Below are positions 35,642-42,868 of a stretch of DNA of 64,000 bases, one piece after another (position 1 is the first letter of the stretch; every line of letters begins with the position of its first letter). Origin of the DNA: an uncultured Acidobacteriota bacterium (GTDB taxonomy: Bacteria > Acidobacteriota > Terriglobia > Terriglobales > Acidobacteriaceae); the NCBI GenBank assembly GCA_903832055.1, contig CAILAC010000010.1, positions 868,001 through 932,000 of the forward strand, given 5' to 3'. The notes beneath the pieces were generated by a model. The model ran no database searches, had not been told where the DNA came from, and saw only the letters and a list, made by a program, of their open reading frames with translations. Made by a program: the position numbers and the translations under genes.

Positions 35642-36433
35642 ATGAAGATTACTGGGAAGATTGTTTTTATTACTGGGGCGAGCGCGGGGATTGGCGCTGC
35701 TACTGCGCTTGCGTTTGCTGCTGAGGGTGCCCGGCTGCTGCTGTGCGCGCGGCGGGTGGAGAAGCTGGCCGAGGTGGCGGAGCGGGCCCTGGAGCTGGGC
35801 GCGACGGCGGTGCACACCTTTGCACTCGACGTACGGGACCAGGCGGCGGTGGCTGCCGCGGTGGCGGGGCTGCCGGGGGAGTGGGCGGCGATCGACATTC
35901 TGGTAAATAACGCCGGGCTTAGCCGGGGGCTGAACAAGGTTTACGAGGGTGTGATTGAAGACTGGGACGAGATGATCGACACCAACGTGAAGGGGCTACT
36001 GTATGTGACCCGCGCGGTAGTGCCGGGCATGATTGAGCGAGGCTCGGGGCACGTGGTGAATCTGGGCTCGACGGCGGGGGAGATCACGTATCCCAATGGT
36101 GCGGTGTATTGCGCGACCAAGGCGGCGGAGAAGGCGATCAACGACGGGTTGCGGCAGGATGTGCTGGGGACGCCGGTGCGGGTTTCGAGCATCGATCCGG
36201 GGATGGTGGAGACGGATTTCAGCAAGGTGCGTTTTCACGGGGATGAGGAGCGCGCGGCGAAGGTGTACCAAGGGCTGACGCCGCTCAGGCCGGAGGATGT
36301 GGCGGACGCGATTGTATGGGCGGTAAGCCGGCCGGCGCACGTGAACATTGCGCACGTGCTGATGACGCCGGTGGCGCAGGCGAATTCGCTGCTGTTTCAC
36401 CGGGAGAGTACCGGGACGACCAGCTCGCGGTAG
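35642..36433 (+). CDS. Short-chain dehydrogenase/reductase (YdfG-like)
   Basis: The 263-residue protein has the classical SDR features: TGASAGIG (residues 11-18) for NAD(P), the NNAG motif, a catalytic Ser in NLGSTAGE, and YCATK as the Tyr-x3-Lys pair. The pattern SSIDPGMVETDFS resembles YdfG-type 3-hydroxy-acid/serine dehydrogenases. The gene could start at ATG 35594, but the shorter start matches the family length. Substrate is unknown. Confidence 0.9.
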   Translation: MKITGKIVFITGASAGIGAATALAFAAEGARLLLCARRVEKLAEVAERALELGATAVHTFALDVRDQAAVAAAVAGLPGEWAAIDILVNNAGLSRGLNKVYEGVIEDWDEMIDTNVKGLLYVTRAVVPGMIERGSGHVVNLGSTAGEITYPNGAVYCATKAAEKAINDGLRQDVLGTPVRVSSIDPGMVETDFSKVRFHGDEERAAKVYQGLTPLRPEDVADAIVWAVSRPAHVNIAHVLMTPVAQANSLLFHRESTGTTSSR

Positions 36434-36440
36434 GGTCAGT

Positions 36441-36472
36441 CCCACCCTTCTCTGGAGTACGGGAAGGGTGGG
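36441..36472. repeat. 10-bp inverted repeat after the short-chain dehydrogenase gene
   Basis: CCCACCCTTC and GAAGGGTGGG are separated by 12 bases. No T run follows on either strand, so it is not a standard terminator; it may be a member of a dispersed hairpin family. Confidence 0.5.
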
Positions 36473-36516
36473 GCACCGGGATTAATTCGTTTCGAATGAA
36501 GGCAAAAGAAAAAGCC

Positions 36517-36783
36517 CTACTTGAGGGCTTCGATCTGGGCTTCCACGTGGGCCAGGGCAGCTTCGAGAGCGGCACGACGGCCTGCGTTTGATGTGCGCTG
36601 CGAAAGAATGTTTTCTCTTTGCAGGTTGAGCGCCTGAATCTGCCGGGCGTGATGAGCTTTATCCACTTGCTGTTTCCGCAAATCCTTGGCGGTTCCAGAA
36701 CTGGTCGCCGACGATATTGCGGTTTGCTGCGAGCTTGCTGACATTTGCTCCTCCACAGATTTGCTTTCCCAACCTCGGGCCAT
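36517..36783 (-). CDS. Small coiled-coil protein of unknown function
   Basis: The 88-residue frame starts at ATG 36783. A Ser/Thr-rich N-terminus (about 8-33) is followed by a long amphipathic helix (about 34-88) with heptad-like Leu/Ala spacing (RQIQALNLQRENILS and LEAALAHVEAQIEALK). There is no membrane segment. The frame is open further upstream to 36882, but the coding character and the promoter-like TACAAT point to the short start. It is divergent from the quinone oxidoreductase gene. Function is unknown. Confidence 0.65.
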   Translation of the reverse strand: MARGWESKSVEEQMSASSQQTAISSATSSGTAKDLRKQQVDKAHHARQIQALNLQRENILSQRTSNAGRRAALEAALAHVEAQIEALK

Positions 36784-36789
36784 GACTTG

Positions 36790-36795
36790 ATTGTA
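36790..36795 (-). promoter_or_regulatory. -10-like hexamer TACAAT of the small coiled-coil gene
   Basis: On the minus strand TACAAT ends exactly six bases before ATG 36783, with no Shine-Dalgarno. Confidence 0.45.
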
Positions 36796-36873
36796 CGTTG
36801 AGTGAGGGTGTTTGCGTTCTATTGGTTGCAGGCCGTATAAGGCAGAAGTACTGAAGAAATGGAGATAAATCGC

Positions 36874-37884
36874 ATGCAGCATTGGCAGATACCGTCATTT
36901 GGCATTGATTCTTTGATATTGGCCGAGAAGGATTCACCGCAGCCGGGGGCTGGCGAAGTGCTGGTGCGGGTGCACTCAGTCTCGCTGAACTACCGTGACC
37001 TGATGGTCGTTGAGGGTCGGTACAACCCGCGGCTGGCGATGCCGAGGGTGCCTTGTTCTGATGGAGCGGGGGAGGTCCTGGCGGTGGGCGCGGGGGTGAC
37101 GCGGTGGAAGGTGGGAGACCGCGTGGCCGGAATTTTTATGCAGAACTGGCTGGAGGGTCAGCCGACAGCGGCCAAGGCGAAGGGGGCTCTGGGTGGCGAT
37201 ATTGACGGCATGCTGGCGACCGAGGTGGTGTTGCCGGAGTGCGGTTTGGTGCGGATTCCCGAGCATCTGAGCTTTGATGAGGGGGCGACGCTGCCCTGCG
37301 CGGCGGTGACGGCGTGGAATGCGCTGTTCAAAGCGACTGATACGAAGCCTGGGGATACGGTGCTGATTCAGGGGACGGGTGGGGTTTCGATCTTTGCGCT
37401 GCAGTTTGCGCGGATGGCGGGGGCGCGGGTGCTGGGGATTTCAAGCAGCGATGAGAAGCTGGCGCGCGCGGCAGGGCTGGGACTCGACGCGGGGCTGAAT
37501 TACCGGGCGCATCCGGAGTGGGAGAAGTGGGCGCTTGGCGAGACACATGGCGAGGGCGTGGACCTGGTGGTAGAGGTGGGCGGGTCGGGCACCCTGCCTA
37601 GAGCTCTGCGCGCGGTGAAGCCGGGCGGCACGGTGGCGCAGATTGGCGTGCTGACGGGCGCGGCAGAGGCGGTGGATGTGCGGGTGATTCTGTCAAAGCA
37701 GATCAGGGTGCAGGGTGTGTATGTCGGTTCGAGAGCCGATTTTGACGCGATGAACAGGGGAATTGCGCAGGCGGGATTGAAGCCGGTGATTGATTCGGTG
37801 TTCTCGTGGAAGGAAGCGCCGGCCGCACTCAGAAGGATGGAGAGCGCGGGGCATTTTGGCAAGATTGTGATTTCGACGGAGTAG
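36874..37884 (+). CDS. Zinc-type alcohol dehydrogenase-like NAD(P)H:quinone oxidoreductase
   Basis: The 336-residue medium-chain dehydrogenase has the GroES-like N-terminal domain (VHSVSLNYRDLMVVEG) and a Rossmann domain with GTGGVSIFALQFARMAGA. The catalytic zinc ligands of true alcohol dehydrogenases are not evident, as in quinone oxidoreductase (QOR) or enoyl-reductase-like members. I use ATG 36874 because GGAG sits nine bases upstream within the alternative start at 36859. TATAAG (36836-36841) may be its -10. A perfect terminator follows. Confidence 0.88.
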   Translation: MQHWQIPSFGIDSLILAEKDSPQPGAGEVLVRVHSVSLNYRDLMVVEGRYNPRLAMPRVPCSDGAGEVLAVGAGVTRWKVGDRVAGIFMQNWLEGQPTAAKAKGALGGDIDGMLATEVVLPECGLVRIPEHLSFDEGATLPCAAVTAWNALFKATDTKPGDTVLIQGTGGVSIFALQFARMAGARVLGISSSDEKLARAAGLGLDAGLNYRAHPEWEKWALGETHGEGVDLVVEVGGSGTLPRALRAVKPGGTVAQIGVLTGAAEAVDVRVILSKQIRVQGVYVGSRADFDAMNRGIAQAGLKPVIDSVFSWKEAPAALRRMESAGHFGKIVISTE

Positions 37885-37909
37885 GGAAATTGCCGCTGGT
37901 GCAAGCAGG

Positions 37910-37947
37910 AGCGCGGGCATCCGAAGTGGATGCCCGCGCTTCTTTTT
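37910..37947. terminator. Bidirectional terminator between convergent genes
   Basis: A perfect 13-bp stem (AGCGCGGGCATCC/GGATGCCCGCGCT) with a 5-base loop is followed by TCTTTTT on the plus strand. It separates the quinone oxidoreductase from the phosphodiesterase. Confidence 0.85.
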
Positions 37948-37970
37948 CGCAGACACACGTAATTGAGAAG

Positions 37971-39680
37971 TTATTTGGGAAGGACCTGGGTGCCGTCGAG
38001 ACGGACGCCGTCCAGGCTGTTGGGGTTGAGACCGAGGACGCTGAGGATGGTCGGGGCGACCTGGTTGGTGCCGACGCTGGAGTAGACAGTCTTGGACCAG
38101 AGGCCGGGGTTGGAGAGCAGAAGGATGACGTTGGTGTCGTCATGCGAGAAGCCGCCGTGCTCTTCCTGCTTTTTGCTGCTGCCGGTGTAGGTGACGCCAA
38201 CGTTGGGGGTGACGATGATGTCTGGGGTGCGAGGATCGCCGTTGGGGGCGTAGCCGGGCTTGTTGTAGTTCATGGCAAGTGTCGGACCGGAGTAGATCTG
38301 GCCCAGGCCGATGGCGGCGGCGTTCGATTCAAGGGTGGCAACGTCGGCGGCCAGGTTGGCGCCGCGCTTGAGCCAGATGAGTGAGACGTCGTCTTCGGTG
38401 GGCCCGATGCCGGTGGGGTTATTGGGATTTTCGGAGTAAGGCAAGTCGCTGGCAAGCAGGGTCGCGGGGGACGTACCGGTTTTGAGGATGGGGTTCCAGA
38501 GCGCGGGATCGATGGGCGATTGGCCATGCTTGGCGGTGATGATGATCAGGGTTGAGTCGTAGAGGCCGTTGTCTTTGATGGCGTTGATCATCTGCCCGAT
38601 GGAGTCATCGACGTACTGAATTTCGCTGAGCAGCGCGGCGCTCGGGGTGCCGATGCCATCGAGGTAGCCGCCCTTGGTGGAGATGGCCTTCTCGATCAGC
38701 TTTTGGCCAACGCTGACGGACTGAAAGTTCATACCGAAGAGGGTAGGAACCTTGCCGGCTTTGCCGTTGTGGGTCATGCCGCCGATCTGGTTGAGGATTG
38801 CATTGACCTTGAGGGTGTCGTAGCACTGGACGTTTTGGAAGCTGTTGGTCCAGGAGCTGTTGTCAGCCGCGGTATCGCGAATGGTGGCGCAGGAGACGCC
38901 TGTAGGGGTGCTGACGCCGGGCAGGCCGATCACGTTTGAGTTGATTTCAGGCGCGTAGAAATCGTCGAGAACGCCGACGCCGTCCTGGCCAGCGACGGAG
39001 GAGTATGCGGGGTGCTTATCGGCCCAGGCCACATAGCCGCCGGAGTTGTGGATGACGCCGAAGATGGTGTTGACGCGAACGAAGTTCCAGGGCCAGACGG
39101 GAGCGCAACCGGCCTTGGGGTCGCGGGGGAGGCGCTTGGGATCAATCGAAGCGACCGTACCCTCGGTGAGACCTGCGCCTGGTGCGCCTCCATTGAGCTG
39201 GGACTGATCGATGTCGATGCCCTCTTCATACTCAGTGGTAGTGCCGGTGGGGAAACCATAGGGTGTGCACGGGCCGGAGGCGACGCCATTGCCGGTGGCC
39301 TTGGCGGGTGCGCTGAGCGAACGATCATAGGCGACGTCGTAGTAGACGCCCATGGAGCGCGGTGTTGCACCGCTGACGATGCTCATCAAGCCGGGGAATG
39401 AATCAGACGGCTTGGAAGCGCTGGCTGCGACGTAGTTGACGCCGGTGGTGGCAAGCGAGGCGATGTTGGGGCAATAGGGGGAGCCGCTGTTGACCTTGGC
39501 CAGGCCCTGTGAGCAGTTCTGAAAATCAACGGCGTGCATGCCATCGACGCTGATCAGCAGTACGTGGCTGATCTGGGAGCTGTGCCAGTCTTTTGATTTG
39601 GCTAATTCTTTAACTTGCGCGGAAGCGTTGGACGCTGCGAAGGCGGCCAGGGACAGTATTAGCAGGGAAGTCTTGTTCAT
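37971..39680 (-). CDS. Secreted type I phosphodiesterase / nucleotide pyrophosphatase-like enzyme
   Basis: The 569-residue protein belongs to the alkaline-phosphatase superfamily. A signal peptide (about 1-22) is preceded by GGAGGGGAA, which fixes ATG 39680. Metal-site motifs are HVLLISVDGMH, KPSDSFPGLMSIVSG (Ser of SFPG in the nucleophile position), TLIIITAKHGQS and EEHGGFSHDD. Enzymes of this group hydrolyse phosphodiesters or phosphonates outside the cytoplasm. It should release phosphate or nucleotides in the periplasm; the substrate is not predictable. Confidence 0.9.
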   Translation of the reverse strand: MNKTSLLILSLAAFAASNASAQVKELAKSKDWHSSQISHVLLISVDGMHAVDFQNCSQGLAKVNSGSPYCPNIASLATTGVNYVAASASKPSDSFPGLMSIVSGATPRSMGVYYDVAYDRSLSAPAKATGNGVASGPCTPYGFPTGTTTEYEEGIDIDQSQLNGGAPGAGLTEGTVASIDPKRLPRDPKAGCAPVWPWNFVRVNTIFGVIHNSGGYVAWADKHPAYSSVAGQDGVGVLDDFYAPEINSNVIGLPGVSTPTGVSCATIRDTAADNSSWTNSFQNVQCYDTLKVNAILNQIGGMTHNGKAGKVPTLFGMNFQSVSVGQKLIEKAISTKGGYLDGIGTPSAALLSEIQYVDDSIGQMINAIKDNGLYDSTLIIITAKHGQSPIDPALWNPILKTGTSPATLLASDLPYSENPNNPTGIGPTEDDVSLIWLKRGANLAADVATLESNAAAIGLGQIYSGPTLAMNYNKPGYAPNGDPRTPDIIVTPNVGVTYTGSSKKQEEHGGFSHDDTNVILLLSNPGLWSKTVYSSVGTNQVAPTILSVLGLNPNSLDGVRLDGTQVLPK

Positions 39681-39889
39681 TTCCCCTCCTTGAACCAGAA
39701 TCCTAGCAAGCAAAGTCAATCGGCGAGGTTGTTGCCGGATGAATGTTGGGTGAATTCGAAGAGCTTAAAAAGATTTTGGAATGTGCGACTTAAACGTTGT
39801 AGGATTTGACCGTCTGTTGGGCTTTGGCGGCTTCGATGGGAGGGGCGGGGTAGACTCATGTACGAGGCAAAAGAAGGTTCTCATAGGCG

Positions 39890-39937
39890 CTCAGGATGAC
39901 AAGGGCAAGTGTGAGTGTGAAGTGTGCAGTGTGAAAA
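39890..39937 (+). repeat. Copy 3 of the GTGTGA intergenic element
   Basis: CTCAGGATGACAAG is followed by AGTGTGA, GTGTGA, AGTGTGC and AGTGTGA units and AAAG. The unit block has the same orientation as in the other copies, and the gene downstream is again a short-chain dehydrogenase. Confidence 0.75.
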
Positions 39938-39971
39938 GAAGGCAGAATCGGAAGAAGAAAGCGAGTTATCA

Positions 39972-40757
39972 ATGGATCTGGGACTTAGCGGCAAGGTGAT
40001 CGTGGTAACCGGCGGAGGAGCCGGGATTGGCGAGGGAATTTCGCGGGCTTGCCTGGCAGAGGGCGCGCGGGTGGTGGTGCTGGGGCGCGCTTCGCAGAAT
40101 GTACAGAACTTCATGGCAGAGATGAAGGCGGCAGGAGCCGCGTGTGAGCTTGTGGAGGCGCATCTGGAGGATACGGAGCGCTGCCTGGAAGCGATTGTCG
40201 AGATTGAAGAGCGGTTTGGTTCGATCTACGGGCTGGTGAACAATGCCGGGGTGAACGATGGAGTAGGGCTTGAATCGGGCAGCGTGAAGGGGTTCATTGA
40301 GAGCCTGAACAAGAACCTGGTGCACTACTACGCCTTGGCGCACTATGCGCTGCCGGCGCTGAAGCGTTCGCAAGGATCAATTGTGAACATCAGCTCGAAG
40401 GTGGCGTTGACGGGTCAGGGCGGGACGTCTGGTTATGCCGCTTCGAAGGGGGCGCAACTGGCGCTGACACGGGAGTGGGCGGCGGAGATGCTGCCGTACG
40501 GGATTCGCGTAAACGCGGTGCTGCCGGCTGAGGTGATGACACCGCTGTACAGCCGATGGCTACAGACGCTGGGGGACCCGGCGGCCAAGCTGAAGGAAAT
40601 TACCGACAAGATTCCCCTGGGGCACAGGATGACGCTGGCTTCGGAGATTGCCTCGGCGACGGTATTTCTGCTTTCGCCAACGCAGTCAGGGCATACGACG
40701 GGGCAGCACATCATTGTTGACGGCGGGTATGTGCACCTGGACCGGGCGCTTACCTAG
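39972..40757 (+). CDS. Short-chain dehydrogenase, L-fucose-dehydrogenase-like
   Basis: The 261-residue SDR has TGGGAGIG for cofactor binding (residues 13-20), NNAG, the catalytic Ser in NISSKVALTG, and YAASK as Tyr-x3-Lys. The C-terminal VDGGYVHLDRA and the overall pattern are closest to L-fucose dehydrogenase/17-beta-HSD14-type enzymes. I start at ATG 39972, where the SDR fold begins; the frame opens earlier inside the repeat element. GTGTGA elements flank it on both sides. Substrate is inferred only. Confidence 0.88.
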   Translation: MDLGLSGKVIVVTGGGAGIGEGISRACLAEGARVVVLGRASQNVQNFMAEMKAAGAACELVEAHLEDTERCLEAIVEIEERFGSIYGLVNNAGVNDGVGLESGSVKGFIESLNKNLVHYYALAHYALPALKRSQGSIVNISSKVALTGQGGTSGYAASKGAQLALTREWAAEMLPYGIRVNAVLPAEVMTPLYSRWLQTLGDPAAKLKEITDKIPLGHRMTLASEIASATVFLLSPTQSGHTTGQHIIVDGGYVHLDRALT

Positions 40758-40761
40758 GGCG

Positions 40762-40812
40762 AGTGTGAGTGTGAGTGTGAAGTGTGAAAAGCAGATTCCC
40801 CCTGCGGGGAAT
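40762..40812 (+). repeat. Copy 4 of the GTGTGA intergenic element with attached hairpin
   Basis: AGTGTGA, GTGTGA, GTGTGA and AGTGTGA units run into AAAGC and then a hairpin (ATTCCCC-CTGC-GGGGAAT, 40795-40812). It begins five bases after the preceding stop codon. Confidence 0.8.
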
Positions 40813-40988
40813 GACAGGCGGAAAAGCCAGAGCGACAGCGAATTTTATTTGGGAATGATGGAGAGAGAAGTCGTGGCAGCGTTGCTGCCATGAAATCAGG
40901 AATCACCGGGCTTGGACGACGGGCTGCCTGATGCCTCGTCCTGCTGTAACTTGGAGAGAAGACTTCCCTTTCTGATCGTGAGTGGACA

Positions 40989-41930
40989 TTGATAGTTGAA
41001 ATAAAAGCGTTGACGAAGGTATACGAGGGCAAGCAGCGCGTCGTTGCTGTAGACGGCATTGACCTCGAAGTGCAGCAGGGCGAGATATTTGGACTGCTGG
41101 GTCCGAATGGCGCGGGCAAGACGACGACCATTGGCATCTGCACGACGCGTACCCTGCCGACCAGCGGCACAGTGCGGATTGCCGGCATCGACGTGGTGGG
41201 CCACGCAGCGGAGGCGCGCAAGCTGATTGGCGTGGTGCCGCAGTACAACACGCTGGACCGGTCGCTGACAATCTTTGAGAATTTGTATTTTCACTGCCGG
41301 TATTTTGGGTTTTCGCATGGGCAGGCAAAGGAACGGAGCGAGGGTCTGCTGGCGCAGTTTCTACTGACCGAGCGCAAGGATGCGACTCCGAGCCAACTCT
41401 CAGGAGGATTGGCGCAACGGGTGCAGATTGCGCGGGCGATTGCGCACCGGCCGCTGGTACTGTTTTTGGATGAACCGAGCGCCGGGCTGGACCCGCAGAG
41501 CCGCATTGCCATGTGGAGCGCGGTCCAGGAGCTGCGCAAGGAAGGCATCACAGTCGTGCTGACAACGCACTATATGGAAGAAGCCGACGAGCTGAGCGAC
41601 CGCGTAGGGATTGTGGACCACGGGCGCATGCTGGCACTTGGCTCTCCGCAGAAGCTGAAGGACACGTTTGGGGCGGAGACGATGATCGACCTGAAGCTGC
41701 GGCACGTAGAAGGCGCAGAGACGGTGGCAGTCGAGGTGCGCGGGCTGGATGGGGTAAAAAGCGCGGAGCCGACGGCGGAGGGTTTGCGTGTGTTTGCGAC
41801 GAACGCGGACGGGCTGCTGCCAGCGGTAATCCAGGCGAGTGTGCGGCTGGGGTTGCGGGATATTGCGATAACGGAGCCGAGCCTGGAGACGGTGTTCATC
41901 CACCTGACAGGGAGGGATTTGCGTGAGTAA
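40989..41930 (+). CDS. ABC-2 exporter ATP-binding protein (DrrA-like)
   Basis: The 313-residue ATPase has Walker A GPNGAGKTT (residues 38-46), the signature LSGGLAQRVQIARA, Walker B LVLFLDEPSAGLD and the H-loop TTHYMEEAD. A C-terminal DUF4162-like domain (about 225-313) is typical of DrrA drug/antibiotic export ATPases. The start is TTG 40989 or nearby; no ATG fits the N-terminus. It overlaps the permease gene by eight bases. It powers export by that permease; the cargo is unknown. Confidence 0.92.
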   Translation: MIVEIKALTKVYEGKQRVVAVDGIDLEVQQGEIFGLLGPNGAGKTTTIGICTTRTLPTSGTVRIAGIDVVGHAAEARKLIGVVPQYNTLDRSLTIFENLYFHCRYFGFSHGQAKERSEGLLAQFLLTERKDATPSQLSGGLAQRVQIARAIAHRPLVLFLDEPSAGLDPQSRIAMWSAVQELRKEGITVVLTTHYMEEADELSDRVGIVDHGRMLALGSPQKLKDTFGAETMIDLKLRHVEGAETVAVEVRGLDGVKSAEPTAEGLRVFATNADGLLPAVIQASVRLGLRDIAITEPSLETVFIHLTGRDLRE

Positions 41931-42777
41931 CAACGAGCGGGCCGGACTGGAACGGAACCAAGGCGGACTTGATCACAAGAGGACGATGTTTCTCAAGGCT
42001 TTCTGGGGGCTGTATCTGCGTGATCTGCGGGTGCTGAGCCGCGAGGTGATGCCTTTTCTGCTGCGTGTCGGAATGCAGCCGCTGCTGTTTTTGTTTGTGT
42101 TTACCTTCATCATGCCGCGGATGTCGGGTGGGAATCCGATGGCGGCGGCGGGCGGGGCGACTTTTGGAGCGGTGCTGCTGCCGGGGCTGATGGCGGTGGC
42201 GATCATGTTCAGTGGAATCGCGGCGGTGGCGCTGCCGCTGTCAACGGAGTTTGGGATTACGCGGGAGATTGATGACCGGGTGATGTGCCCGGTGCCGGTG
42301 TGGGCGGTCGCTGTCGAGAAGATCAGCTTCAGCGCACTGCAGAGCATTGTCGCTGCGCTGCTGGTGATTCCGATGGCGATCTGGATTCCGGCGACGCCGG
42401 TGTATCCCCACATTCAGAACTGGCTTTTGCTGGCGCTGGTACTGGTGATGAGCAGTTTGCTGGCGGGGGCTCTGGGGCTGGCGATCGGGTCGATTGTGCC
42501 GCCGAAGAATATTGGGCTTATCTTTTCGATTATTGTGGTGCCGATTACGTTTCTCGGGTGCGTCTACTATCCGTGGGCCGGGCTGAGCCGGATTCCGTGG
42601 CTGCAGATAGCCGTTCTGTTCAATCCGATCGTCTATATCAGTGAGGGATTGAGGGCGGCGGTGACACCGGGGGTGGAACATATGCCGGTGTGGGCGATCC
42701 TGCTGGCGCTGACCTTCTTTCTGGTACTTCTGGGCCGATTTGGAATTCGCGGATTTCTGAAGCGGGTCATTTCCTAG
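41923..42777 (+). CDS. ABC-2 type exporter permease (DrrB-like)
   Basis: The 284-residue protein has six predicted membrane segments after a polar N-terminus of about 50 residues. It has the ABC-2 signature near the C-terminus (FLGCVYYPWAGLSRIPWLQ). The GTG start overlaps the ATPase gene by eight bases, showing translational coupling. Together they form a complete two-gene exporter. The following lipoprotein-protease gene is 91 bases away and may be in the same transcript. Confidence 0.92.
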   Translation: MSNNERAGLERNQGGLDHKRTMFLKAFWGLYLRDLRVLSREVMPFLLRVGMQPLLFLFVFTFIMPRMSGGNPMAAAGGATFGAVLLPGLMAVAIMFSGIAAVALPLSTEFGITREIDDRVMCPVPVWAVAVEKISFSALQSIVAALLVIPMAIWIPATPVYPHIQNWLLLALVLVMSSLLAGALGLAIGSIVPPKNIGLIFSIIVVPITFLGCVYYPWAGLSRIPWLQIAVLFNPIVYISEGLRAAVTPGVEHMPVWAILLALTFFLVLLGRFGIRGFLKRVIS

Positions 42778-42868
42778 AGAGCCTCCCAGTGAGCGCATTG
42801 AGGATAGGGGTATTCTTGAGAAGAACTCGCTTCGAGCAACACCCGCTCGGAGAGTTCTGGAGTTTTGC

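Noticed and set aside
35440-35937. Minus-strand frame encoding His-Thr-Ser-His repeats
   Set aside because: It is the translation of the GTGTGA tandem repeat, not a protein.
39781-39999. 72-codon plus-strand frame before the second short-chain dehydrogenase
   Set aside because: It runs through the repeat element and has no ribosome site or protein-like composition.
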